Shown in pieces: positions 7,100-17,300 of a DNA stretch of 31,815 nt (positions within the stretch are counted from its first letter, which is position 1; the number at the start of each line of letters is the position of its first letter). Position numbers and translations under genes: made by a program. The stretch lies in the NCBI RefSeq assembly GCF_042680125.1, contig NZ_JBHTNY010000062.1; one strand, given 5' to 3'. Under the pieces are notes generated by a model. It searched no databases. It was not told the origin of the DNA and saw nothing but the letters and a program-made list of their open reading frames with translations. The stretch is from Robinsoniella peoriensis. GTDB lineage: Bacteria > Bacillota > Clostridia > Lachnospirales > Lachnospiraceae.

Positions 7100-9058
7100 A
7101 TGAAAATGAAATGTGAGTCAAAGAGAAAGATGATAAAGAGTGTAATCATTGGTTTATTGATTGCAGTCCTGGCAGAATGCTTTCTGGTCAATTATCGGAC
7201 CTGGGAGTCTTTCACCTTTTCACCCATAGAGGGATATTCGGTTGACTATAGTGTGGAGAAGGAGACGGAAGAGCCGGGCAAAGTGCATTTTAGCAAAGAG
7301 GAGGCAGTAATTGAAATTACAGATATCAATGAAGCAGTTCACAATTTATATCTGGATTTGCAGCCGGAAAAGGAGAGTATCAGGCAATTCCAAATTCGGA
7401 TTTCAGCGGCGGATGAAGGAAATGAGCTGTACTATGAACTTCCACCCCTTGTTATAAGTGTCAACAGCGCTGCTGGTAAATATGTGAAACTAAACCTGAG
7501 TGGTAAAGCAAAAAAGCTGAAAATAGAACTGGAAGATTTAAAAGGAGAAGCAGTTTGGATCAAACAGATTGGTCTGAATGTTCATAAGCCTTTAAATTTA
7601 CATATTTCTAATATAGCAGGGATTTTTATATTATGGATGCTGTTATCCGGACTGTATTACATGCGGAATTTATTGAAGGCTAAATGTGATATGAGGAATA
7701 AAAAGCAATACTGCATCTGTGTGGCGGTGATTGGTATTGAGTTAGGCGTGGTATTGTCTGGCGCATTTGGGACTGCAAAATATGTGGATCCGCCATGGGT
7801 TCATCACTACCAATATGAGAAGCTGGCGCAATCATTGGCGAAAGGACATTTTTATCTGGATATTGAACCATCGAAAGAATTGCTGGCTATGGATAATCCC
7901 TATGATACAAAGCTTCGGAAAAACCTGAAAGTTCCGTCCGAATGGGATACCGCCTACTTTGAAGGAAAATATTATGTTTATTTTGGAATTGCCCCGGTAC
8001 TGTTTTTTTATCTTCCATATTATTTGATTACCGGACAGGGGTTTCCGACAGTTGCGGGGACAGTCTTTTGCGAAGCACTGTTTGTTTTGGGAATTGTAAT
8101 GTTGCTGTTGGAATTGGTAAAAAGATATTTTAAAAAGACTTCTTTTGGAATGCTGCTGCTTCTGGAAATATTAGTATTTTGCGGAAGCGGAAGCCTGATT
8201 GTAGCAGAATATCCCACATTTTATGCCCTCCCGATTATTATGGGAATGTGCTTTGTGGTATGGGGAATGTATTTTTTAATATCCGGATTGGGGCAGGAGA
8301 AAATCCATATAAAACGTGTCCTTACAGGATGTATCTGCCTAGCACTTACTGCAGGGTGCCGTCCACAGATGCTGGCGGCCTGTTTCCCCTGTTTTTGCCT
8401 TTTGGCTCCGCATTTAAAAAAGACATGGAGGCTGGATAAAAGAGTCTGGGCGAAACAGGCTGGTATTTGCCTTTTACCCTTTCTTCTGATTGGAGCAGGG
8501 CTAATGTATTATAATTATGCAAGATTTGGATCTCCTTTTGATTTCGGGGCAAATTATAATCTTACTACGAATGATATGACAAACAGAGGATTTCATCTGG
8601 ACCGCTTTCCTTTGGGAATCTATATGTTTTTGCTGCAGCCGGTAAACTTTCAGACACATTTTCCGTTTATGCAGAAAGTAGACGTTGTGGCTGCCTATCA
8701 GGGGATCACTATTTTCGAAGGAATGTATGGGGGGATTTTAATGCTGCATCCTTTCCTATGGCTCAACGTGTTCATTATAAAAATGAAAAAGGGACTCCGG
8801 CAAAAAGGGCTGTTTGCTTTTGCTTTGGTTTCACTGGCAGCAGCAATTGTAATTATGGGTGCAGATGTGCAGATGGCAGGTATATTAATGCGGTATATGT
8901 GTGACTTTGGAATCTTTTTATGCATACCGGCAGTGTTGGTAATAATGCAGGCGGAAACCGAGATAAGAGACAGGCAGTTTAAGGCAGCAATCCATGCAGG
9001 CACAGGCGTATTAGCAGGGATCAGTGTGTTGTTAAGCGGTTTGTATCTTTGCAATTGA
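7100..9058 (+). CDS. Polytopic membrane protein, probable GT-C fold glycosyltransferase
   Basis: A 652-residue membrane protein. One N-terminal helix (about 11-29) is followed by a beta-rich extracytoplasmic domain (about 30-165), then roughly ten further membrane segments. After the second-third helices comes DPPWVHHYQYEKLA. Next are MDNPYDTKLRK and WDTAYFEGKYYVYFGIAPVL, a pattern seen in large GT-C proteins that use polyprenyl-phosphate sugars on the outer membrane face. The Asp-containing loop may hold the catalytic base; that is inference. The next gene, a DPM1-like GT2 only 13 bp away, would make the lipid-linked donor. Acceptor (teichoic acid, polysaccharide or protein) is unknown. The ribosome site is weak (GGAG about ten bases upstream). 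Confidence 0.78.
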   Translation: MKMKCESKRKMIKSVIIGLLIAVLAECFLVNYRTWESFTFSPIEGYSVDYSVEKETEEPGKVHFSKEEAVIEITDINEAVHNLYLDLQPEKESIRQFQIRISAADEGNELYYELPPLVISVNSAAGKYVKLNLSGKAKKLKIELEDLKGEAVWIKQIGLNVHKPLNLHISNIAGIFILWMLLSGLYYMRNLLKAKCDMRNKKQYCICVAVIGIELGVVLSGAFGTAKYVDPPWVHHYQYEKLAQSLAKGHFYLDIEPSKELLAMDNPYDTKLRKNLKVPSEWDTAYFEGKYYVYFGIAPVLFFYLPYYLITGQGFPTVAGTVFCEALFVLGIVMLLLELVKRYFKKTSFGMLLLLEILVFCGSGSLIVAEYPTFYALPIIMGMCFVVWGMYFLISGLGQEKIHIKRVLTGCICLALTAGCRPQMLAACFPCFCLLAPHLKKTWRLDKRVWAKQAGICLLPFLLIGAGLMYYNYARFGSPFDFGANYNLTTNDMTNRGFHLDRFPLGIYMFLLQPVNFQTHFPFMQKVDVVAAYQGITIFEGMYGGILMLHPFLWLNVFIIKMKKGLRQKGLFAFALVSLAAAIVIMGADVQMAGILMRYMCDFGIFLCIPAVLVIMQAETEIRDRQFKAAIHAGTGVLAGISVLLSGLYLCN

Positions 9059-9071
9059 AAGAGGTGAGATA

Positions 9072-10040
9072 ATGGATGAAATAGCAGTTTTAATACCATG
9101 CTATAACGAAAGTACTACCATTGGAAAAGTGATCAGGGATTTTAAGCGTGCTTTGCCAAAAGCGGTTATCTATGTCTATGATAACAATTCCAACGACGGA
9201 ACGGATGAGATAGCAAGAATGGAAGGAGCGGTTGTCCGCTATGAAAAGAAGCAGGGGAAAGGAGAAGTGATCCGGACCATGTTCCGGGAGATAGATGCAC
9301 AGTGTTATCTGATGGTAGATGGGGATGACACTTATCCGGCAGAAGATGCCCGGAAAATGGCAGATCTTGTGTTAGATAAAGGAATTGATATGGTAATCGG
9401 CGACCGTCTGTCTTCTACATATTTTGAAGAAAATAAAAGACTGTTCCACAACCTTGGAAACAAAGTGGTGCGCAAGCTGATTAATCTCCTTTTTGCAAAC
9501 AATATACGTGATATCCTAACGGGCTATCGGGCATTTAGTTATCGATTTGCCAAGACATTTCCAGTATTATCAAAAGGATTTGAGATTGAGACAGAGATGA
9601 CGATCCATGCACTGGATAAAAATATGCACCTGGAAAATGTGATCATTTCTTATAAAGACCGCCCCCAGGGAAGTATCTCCAAACTGAATACTTTTTCTGA
9701 TGGAATCAAAGTTTTAAAAATGGTGGCGAGACTATACAAACATTACCGTCCCTTTTCCTTTTATCGCATTATTGCCGTTATTTTGTTTCTTTTATCTGTT
9801 GCTTTTTTTGTACCGGTATTGGGAGAATACTTCAAAACAGGCTTGGTAGAGCGCTTTCCAACCCTGATTATCTGCGGCTTTCTTGTTGTGGCTTCTTTAC
9901 AGTCATACTTCAGCGGTTTGATTTTAAATGTAATCAGCACCAATCAGAGACAGCAGTTTGAATTATCTCTGAATCAATTTGAGGGATATAAGACAATGCA
10001 GGAAAAAGGGGATCATGAAAAGGCAGAAAACCCGGTTTAA
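9072..10040 (+). CDS. GT2 family glycosyltransferase, polyprenyl-phosphate sugar synthase (DPM1/GtrB-like)
   Basis: A 322-residue enzyme predicted to transfer a hexose from a nucleotide sugar to a polyprenyl phosphate. The GT-A domain has the N-terminal VLIPCYNESTTIGKVI, the DNNSNDGT segment, KKQGKG, and the metal-binding VDGDDTYP (Asp83, Asp85, Asp86). DILTGYRAFSYRFAK and the KDRPQGSISKL region follow, as in DPM1/DPG synthases. Two C-terminal helices (about 230-250 and 260-285) anchor it to the membrane. An AGGTGA site precedes the ATG, 13 bp after the GT-C-like gene, so the two form an operon. A logical partner, a GtrA-type flippase, is not seen here. The sugar is unknown. Confidence 0.9.
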   Translation: MDEIAVLIPCYNESTTIGKVIRDFKRALPKAVIYVYDNNSNDGTDEIARMEGAVVRYEKKQGKGEVIRTMFREIDAQCYLMVDGDDTYPAEDARKMADLVLDKGIDMVIGDRLSSTYFEENKRLFHNLGNKVVRKLINLLFANNIRDILTGYRAFSYRFAKTFPVLSKGFEIETEMTIHALDKNMHLENVIISYKDRPQGSISKLNTFSDGIKVLKMVARLYKHYRPFSFYRIIAVILFLLSVAFFVPVLGEYFKTGLVERFPTLIICGFLVVASLQSYFSGLILNVISTNQRQQFELSLNQFEGYKTMQEKGDHEKAENPV

Positions 10041-10060
10041 AATCTATGCCAAACCGCTTT
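10033..10060 (+). terminator. Weak stem-loop overlapping the GT2 stop codon
   Basis: CGGTTT (10033-10038) pairs with AAACCG (10051-10056), followed by CTTTT. The stem is only 6 bp and its left arm is in the last codons of the gene, so this is a tentative call. Confidence 0.35.
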
Positions 10061-10065
10061 TACTA

Positions 10066-10094
10066 TTGCACATTTCATAGTATATTAGTATAAT
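10066..10094 (+). promoter_or_regulatory. Sigma-A promoter of the nucleotidyltransferase gene
   Basis: TTGCAC (10066-10071) and a perfect TATAAT (10089-10094) are separated by 17 bases. The ATG at 10175 is about 75 bp after the expected start site, which leaves a leader with no obvious structure. Confidence 0.75.
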
Positions 10095-10174
10095 GTGTAG
10101 ATAATTAAGAAGAAAATATAAATAAGAAAAGCGGATAAATACAGGCAGGTTTTTCAACCGGAAAGGGAGTAATT

Positions 10175-10963
10175 ATGTATAAGCATCACCAGGTATCACT
10201 AAAAAATTTAGTGGACTATTTTAACAAAAATGAAGAAGTGATTGCAATTGTTTTTGGAGGTTCTGTAGCTAAGGGAACAGAACGCCCGGATTCGGATCTG
10301 GATGCCATGGTCATTCTTACGCCCCGGGGATATGAAGAAAAAAAGGCGGAGAACAGGCTGAGTGAGACGATTAACGGCAGATGTACTTATGAAGGCGGCT
10401 ACTTTGATATCAAATATATGACCAAAGAATATCTGAAACAGGCAGCTAAAAAAGCGAATGAACCCACCAGAAATTCATTCATGTCCTCTAAAGTGGTATA
10501 CAGTATAGATCCGGAAATTGAAGAAATCGTAGCAAAAATTCCTGTATTCCAGAAGCAGGAACAGGCTGAAAAGATGCAGTCTTTTTACAGCTGCCTGAAA
10601 CTGAATTACGATTATTTCTGGAGCATCTGTAAGCCAGAGGGGTACATGCGTCTTAAGACAGCAGGGGATATTATATACAGCTGCTATCGAATGATCTTAC
10701 AGGAAAATCAGGTGTTATTCCCGTGTAACAGACGTTTGGAGGAGACGGTGCAGGCACAGGAAAATAAGCCGGAGGGGTTTGTGGAACTTTGCAGAGAGTT
10801 TGAGTCTGACCTGTCCAGCGAAAATTGTGATAAGGTTGTAAATGCATATCTGGATTGGACTGATTATCCTCATGAAAAGGAACACAGCAAACTTCTCAGC
10901 CAGTATGTAAGTGATTTTGAGCAGTGGTGGATAGAGCCACGGCCGTTGATTTATGAGTGGTAA
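10175..10963 (+). CDS. Nucleotidyltransferase-domain protein
   Basis: A 262-residue cytoplasmic protein of the DNA polymerase beta-like nucleotidyltransferase superfamily. The core motif is FGGSVAKGTERPDSDLDAMV, with Gly29-Ser30 and the metal ligands Asp41 and Asp43; Asp78 in GGYFDIKYM is the likely third carboxylate. The C-terminal half (about 110-262) is helical, as in aminoglycoside- and lincosamide-modifying enzymes and in uncharacterised relatives. All three acidic residues are present, so it should be catalytic. The substrate (small molecule, protein or RNA) cannot be told, and I would not call it a resistance gene from this evidence. It has its own promoter (10066-10094), a GGGAG ribosome site and a terminator (11021-11058), so it is a single-gene unit. 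Confidence 0.85.
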   Translation: MYKHHQVSLKNLVDYFNKNEEVIAIVFGGSVAKGTERPDSDLDAMVILTPRGYEEKKAENRLSETINGRCTYEGGYFDIKYMTKEYLKQAAKKANEPTRNSFMSSKVVYSIDPEIEEIVAKIPVFQKQEQAEKMQSFYSCLKLNYDYFWSICKPEGYMRLKTAGDIIYSCYRMILQENQVLFPCNRRLEETVQAQENKPEGFVELCREFESDLSSENCDKVVNAYLDWTDYPHEKEHSKLLSQYVSDFEQWWIEPRPLIYEW

Positions 10964-11020
10964 AATACATAGCACCTGGAAATTTAAAAGCAAAGACTAA
11001 AATATATATTTAGAATGACA

Positions 11021-11058
11021 TTGGCAAACACGGGGTATCCTGTTGTTTGCCAATTTTT
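11021..11058 (+). terminator. Intrinsic terminator of the nucleotidyltransferase gene
   Basis: TTGGCAAACA pairs perfectly with TGTTTGCCAA (10 bp) across a 13-base loop, followed by TTTTT. It lies 57 bp after the stop codon. Confidence 0.85.
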
Positions 11059-11206
11059 ATATCCGCATCTAGAAGAAGTTTTTAGAAAAAGAAAGATTTT
11101 ACCTCTAATCAAAAGATATTACTCTAGTAAAAAAGACGGGTTATTGCTATTCTAAATGAGAAAAAATTGATAATAGTGATATTTTTTTCTGTATTAAAAA
11201 GGAAAA

Positions 11207-11322
11207 ATTGTGAATTTTGCCCCGAAGTTAGTCAGGCAGCTCGCTGCGCCTTGTATTTTCGGAACAAATTCCCCACAATGTGTGACACACAGATGTAGGA
11301 AAGCAATGATCAAACACGCTCT
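11207..11322 (-). repeat. Dispersed hairpin repeat, copy 2 (inverted)
   Basis: Read on the minus strand it starts AGAGCGTGTTTGA and contains GTGTGTCACACATTGTGGGG and GGCGCAGCGAGCTGCC, aligning end to end with copy 1 at 4486-4600. TGTGGGGAATTTG pairs with CAAAATTCACA to close the hairpin. The two copies differ at many positions but keep the arms paired. It lies about 40 bp upstream of the rhamnosidase start, antisense to it. Confidence 0.65.
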
Positions 11323-11362
11323 GGAATGAAGCAAAAGAAGAAGGGATAGGGAAAAGATACGT

Positions 11363-14300
11363 ATGAAATGGAGAGAAAGTATTTGTAATCGGTTTTGGAA
11401 GAAAAGAAAACAAGGTTTAGCGCTGCTGTTAGCTGTTGTAATGAGTGTTGTATCTCTCGAAGCACCTGTATATGCAGCAGAAATCAGCATGGTGAGTGAA
11501 GAAGATACCAGCAGCTTTGCTGACGATACCCAGGATACTACGATATATGATTTAAAAACAGATGACCTGGTGAATCCAGTTGGTATTGATACAGCTAATC
11601 CGGTTTTTAGCTGGAAAATGAACTCAACTGCAATGGGACAGTGCCAGACAGCATATCAGATTATAGTGGCAAAGGATGTGGAATTTGTTGATGTATACTG
11701 GGACTCTCAAAAGATATTGAGTGACATATCAGTGGGAATCAAATATGCAGGCAATCCTTTAGAAGCATCAACAACCTACTATTGGAAGGTGGTAGTATGG
11801 GATAAAGACGGAAATGAAATACAGTCAGATGCAGCCAGCTTTGAAATGGGATTGTTGGGAAATGAAGGATGGAACCAGTCCCAGTGGATACAGGTAGGAA
11901 ATTCTACGGAACCGCCAACATCCACAGCAGGAGAGACGAATTATGTTGTGGAAGCCGATATTCAGATTGTAACTACCAGCGTCAGCCTCCTGTTGGAAGC
12001 TACAGACAATAATAATTTTCTGTTATGGCAGTTTAATAATAAAAACGGGTATATGGAATTTAAACCACATTACAGGAAGGCGGGTAATTTCCATACGATT
12101 CGGCAAATGAATGTGTCACAGTATATAAACGGAAAAGATACGGATGTTCAGCACGTAAAAGTTGTTGCCACTAATGAATCCATATCCACTTATCTGAATG
12201 ATCATTTAATTGAGGAGATTCCGGCATCTGACCTGGGAGGAATTGGATTAAACGGAACCATAGGGCGTTTGGGCTTCCGCTCTCATTCAATGGAAGATGA
12301 AGCAGGGTGGATGGACAATATTACACTGACTGATTATTCTGTAGATCCGGACGGAATTGTATTGAAAAAATATGATTTTGAGGATGGTTATAATCCTTTT
12401 GATGACGGTGCCGTTGAAAATGGCAGGCTGAATACAAAATATACAGGAGTAGAAACAATTGCGCTTGAGAAAACAGAGGAAGAAACAGTAGAAAAAGTGC
12501 ATTATTCCGTAGAGGCGGATATTACCTGCCATACGGATGCGGTAAGTTTATTATTTAATGCGACAGATACATCTAACTTCTACATGTTTCAGTTAAATAC
12601 AAAAGATCAGCCGGGAAAGGTTTTATTCAAACCCCATACCTGGAAGGATGGCAGCTTTGCTACATACAGCAGTCATAATAAAGATGTCACTTCATATTTA
12701 GGTTCAGCAGAGGAATTTAAGACCAATTCCGCACATATTAAGATTGATGTAACGGAAGAAGAAATAAAAACTTACATAAATGAACAGTTAATAGATACTT
12801 TTTCTATTGGTGAACTGAGCGATCAGAACTCAATAGGAATTGCTCCTCAAATTGCACATCTGGGATTTCGTGCAGATCTTGAGGAAAACGGAACAGTAGA
12901 TAATTTTAGATTAGTAGATTATACGGATAATATCAGCGGAGATATTGTATATGACTATGATTTTGAAAATGAAAACCCATTTCTTACCGGTGCGGTAGAG
13001 GATGGCAAATTTGTAACAAAGGGCGTGGGTATTCTTCTGCCGCCTCAGGGGATTTCCACTTTTCGTAAGGAAGTAACGCCTGGTGATAATCTGGTATCTG
13101 CAAAACTGTATACTGCCGGATTGGGTGTATATGACGTATTCATCAATGGGGAACGTGTTGGAACCAGGCAGGATGATGGATCTGTGATTTATGACGAACT
13201 AAAACCAGGTTATAACCATCACTCCAAACGAACAATTTACCATACTTATGATGTTACACAAATGGTAAATGGAGAAGAAACCAGTGTGATATCAGCACAT
13301 GTAACCTCAGGGTGGTGGTCCGGACAGGTTGTAGGTTTTTATGGCAAAGAAGAGGCATTCCGTGCTCAGCTGCTGCTGACTTATGGAGATGGTTCGACCA
13401 GAGTGATCGGAACAGACAGAAGTTGGAAGACTGCGCTTCAGGGACCTATCCTGTATGGTGATATTTATAATGGTGAAACCTATGATGCGAATGCAGACTT
13501 GTCATTCCGGCAGACCGGTTATGATGATTCAAAGTGGACATATGCGGATCTGAATAAAGAATTTAATGGTATTATCTGCCCGCAGGATGGGCCGTCTGTA
13601 CGCGTTCGTAATGATCTTGAACTTACTGCACAATCTGCGGTAGTATATGATGGTGCTGTGGATGCAAATGAAAATCAGTTCGGAAGGATCAATATAACAG
13701 GAACTTATGCTCCGGTATCCGCTTTTGTTCTGAAAGCAGGAGAGACAGCAGTATTTGATATGGGACAGAATTTTGCAGGCTGGGATGAGATACAGGCTGA
13801 AGGCAGAAAGGGCACGATCCTGACCATGCGTCACAGCGAAATGCTAAATGACAACAACGGACTGAAATCCCGTGGAAATGATGGTGCACAAGGCAGCATC
13901 TATACAGCCAATCTCCGGTCGGCAAAGGCGGCGGGACGCTATATCATGAATGGTGTGGGAATTGAAAGCTATCATTCCACCTCCAGTTTTTATGGTTTCC
14001 GGTATGTGGAAGTTACAACAACGCAGGATGTGACGATTCATGGGATGAAAGGTATTGTGGTGAGTTCCGTGGCAGATGATACTGGAATGATCTCCACTTC
14101 TGATGACGATGTAAATCAGTTGATCAGCAATATTTTGTGGGGACAGTATAGCAATTATCTCTCAGTGCCTACCGACTGCCCGCAGCGTGATGAGCGGAAA
14201 GGGTGGACGGCAGATACTCAGGTATTCTCAACTGCTGCTGCATATAACGGAGATTCCAAGGGATTCCTCAGAAAATATATGGATGATATGAATGATTCCC

Positions 14301-17300
14301 AGGTAACTGAGGGCGAATACAATGGGGCTTATCCGGATACTGCACCTTACAACGGATATGGCGAGATCGGACAGCTTGGATGGGGAGATGCCGGTATTAT
14401 CATACCCTATAACCTTTATAAAATGTACGGGGATGCCACAGTCATTGAAGAAAATTATAGTAACATGCAGGACTTCATGGATATTTTTATGGCATCCACG
14501 AATAAGATGGGCGGAGGCCATAATCACGGTGACTGGTTAGCATATGAAAGTAATGACGATGAAGTACAAAATCTGTTTGGTATCGCCTATTATGCCTGGG
14601 ATGCCGCAATGATGTCAGAAATGGCTGCGGTATTGGGAAAAACAGAGGATGCAGAGCGGTATCAGGCACTTTATGAAGAAGAAAAAGCATTTTTCCAGGA
14701 AATGTTTGTACAGGAAGACGGCAGTCTGAAGCGTACAGAACAAACGGCATGTCTGATGGCATTAAAAATGGATTTACTGCCGGATGAAAATTCTAAAGCG
14801 GTAGTAAAACAGGCGCTATTAGATAATATCAAACGCAATGGCAATAAACTGCAGACTGGATTTTTAGGGACCGCAATTATCATGCAGACATTGTCAGATA
14901 TCGGAGCAACCGATGTGGCTTATCAGCTGCTGCTTCAGCATGGTAATCCATCCTGGCTGTATTCAGTTGATCAGGGAGCTACTACTGTATGGGAACGATG
15001 GAATTCTTATACAATTGAAGACGGATTTGGTCCGGTCAGCATGAACTCATTTAATCACTATGCTTATGGTGCAGTTGCAGAATGGATGTATGGCTACATG
15101 GCAGGAATTATGTATGACACCCAGAACCCGGGATTCAAGCATATTATTCTTCAGCCATCACCGGATCAGTCTATTCAGAAAGTGGATTGCACATATGATT
15201 CGGCATACGGCAGCATTGTCAGCAACTGGAGCTATCAGAATGCCAAATTTAATTATGATGCGGTAGTACCTGCAAATACAACTGCAACCATTTCTATTCC
15301 GGTAGAGGATGGTGAAACAGTTACGGTAAATGGAAAATCATATACAGAAGTGACGGCAGAAAAAGATGGCTTATCCTACATAGAAACAAAAGATAATAAA
15401 GCTGTGTTTGAAGCAGTTTCCGGCTCGTACCACTTTAGTACAGGTGTTGCTGAATACTGTAATATCACACTGAAAAATGCAGATACAACAATTCCTTGTC
15501 TCATAAGTGTGGATGGCAGTGAGATGCAGGTAATGCCTTCCGGAATTAAAGTGGAAAAGGGAAAAGCTGTTACAATCAAAGCGGTACCGGTTAATGATGT
15601 AGATTACGCCTGTGTGGGTTGGAGTGGAGATGAATCTGCTGAGAGCTCACAGATTACAGTTACACCTCAGGGCAATATGACGTTAGCAGCAGAATTTGCA
15701 TGGATTGGCAGTGAAAACCTGGCGGAACAGCAGCCGGTCACCAGTAATGAAACAGGTTGGGATATCGATGCATGGTCACATGCAAATCTCGTAGATGGTA
15801 TTTTAACCAGTGAATCCCAAAGCTTGGGCTATACTACGATGCAAGGTCAGTCACCGGACGTGGATTATTGGGTAGAAATTGATTTAGGGGAAGATACAGA
15901 CTTCAATCGTATCCAGCTCTATCCAAGGTCAGATACCCTCAGTATCAACGGAGGGGCACCGAATTTCCCGAAAGATTTTTCATTTGAAGTCCGCAAAGAA
16001 AATGAAACGCAATACGATACAATTGTAACCAATACGGATTATGAAGCGGCAGTTGGTAAGCCTTCCGTATTCACTTTTGAATCCGCAAATGCAAGGTATG
16101 TCAGACTGCATGTAACAAAATTAGGCGATCCGGCAGCAGCGGACAGAGATTATTATTTCCTGCAGCTGGCTGAAATGGGGATCTATAACCGGGATAACAA
16201 ACCGGTAATTGATAGAGCTGCTCTGGAAAAAGCAATCGAAGATGCTAAAACTTATGAGGGTAAGCAGGCTGATTATACGGAATCAAGCTGGAAAAATTTC
16301 CAGGATGCATTAGAAGAAGCACAAAGGATACTTAGTGATGAAACTGCAGATCAGGAAACCGTGGACACTGTTGCCCGGGCTCTGAATCAGGCAATGAAAG
16401 ACCTGATAGCAGCAGACAGAGAACCGGTTGTAGAAAGTGTAAAAGTATCTCCGGGGTCAACAGTACTGGAAAGAGGAAGCGCACAGAAATTTACGGCATT
16501 TGTAATTGGTAAAAATGAACCTCAGCAGACAGTAACATGGTCCGTTACCGGAAATTACAGTGCGGCTACCACAATTTCCAAGGATGGTGTACTGACAGTA
16601 GGAATAGATGAAACAGCAGCACTGTTAACGGTTCGGGCTGCATCAGCGGTTGATCCTGATAAATTTGGGACAGCCACTGTAACATTAAAAGCAGTGCCGC
16701 CGTCGGATGTAAAGGTTAGTCGCATTTCCGTTACTGCATCAGCTAACCGGATCTTTATTAAAGAGAAAACTACGGTAAGAGCGGTGTTACTTCCGGAAAA
16801 TGCCACGAATAAGAACCTTAATTGGACTTCATCGGATACAAAAGTCGCAACTGTTGATAACCAGGGAAAAGTCACAGCTAAAAAAGATGGAACGGTAAGG
16901 ATCATCGCCACAGCGGCAGATGGAAGTAACGTATCCGGTTCCTGTTCTATAAAAGTAGTAAAACCAAGAGTTAAATTAAACGCATCTTCTATAAAACTGC
17001 AATTAAAGAAGAGCACAAAAGCGTTGAAAGCATCGGGACTCCTGTCAGGAGATAAAATCAAAAGCTGGACAAGTAAAAATAAAAAAATTGCGACGGTAAC
17101 GAAATCAGGCAAAATTACTGCAAAAAAAGCTGGAAATACCAGTATTATAGTTACAACCGTAAAAGGTGCAAAAGCGGTCTGCAGAATAAAAGTTGTAAAA
17201 AGCGCTGTAAAAACGAATAAGATTACTGCAGATAAGAAGAAAGTTACATTGAAAAAAGGGAAGAGTTACCAATTGAAGATCTCCAGGTCACCAATTACGG

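Larger units (their letters stand above)
10964..11362. other. 399-bp intergenic region: terminator, AT-rich tract, hairpin repeat
   Basis: No convincing ORF is present. It contains the nucleotidyltransferase terminator (11021-11058), an AT-rich tract with a weak promoter-like pair (TTGATA 11167-11172, 17 bases, TGTATT 11190-11195), and an inverted copy of the dispersed hairpin repeat (11207-11322). The repeat would lie inside the leader of the rhamnosidase mRNA if that promoter is used. Confidence 0.55.

Noticed and set aside
8698..9099. 133-residue minus-strand frame
   Set aside because: Antisense shadow of the GT-C-like gene end.
10175..10963. Antibiotic-resistance nucleotidyltransferase
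   Set aside because: Only the generic superfamily motif is visible; it does not closely match known resistance enzymes as far as I can judge.
16555..17112. 185-residue minus-strand frame
   Set aside because: Antisense shadow of the Ig-like domains of the rhamnosidase; low-complexity Val/Phe-rich product with no ribosome site support.
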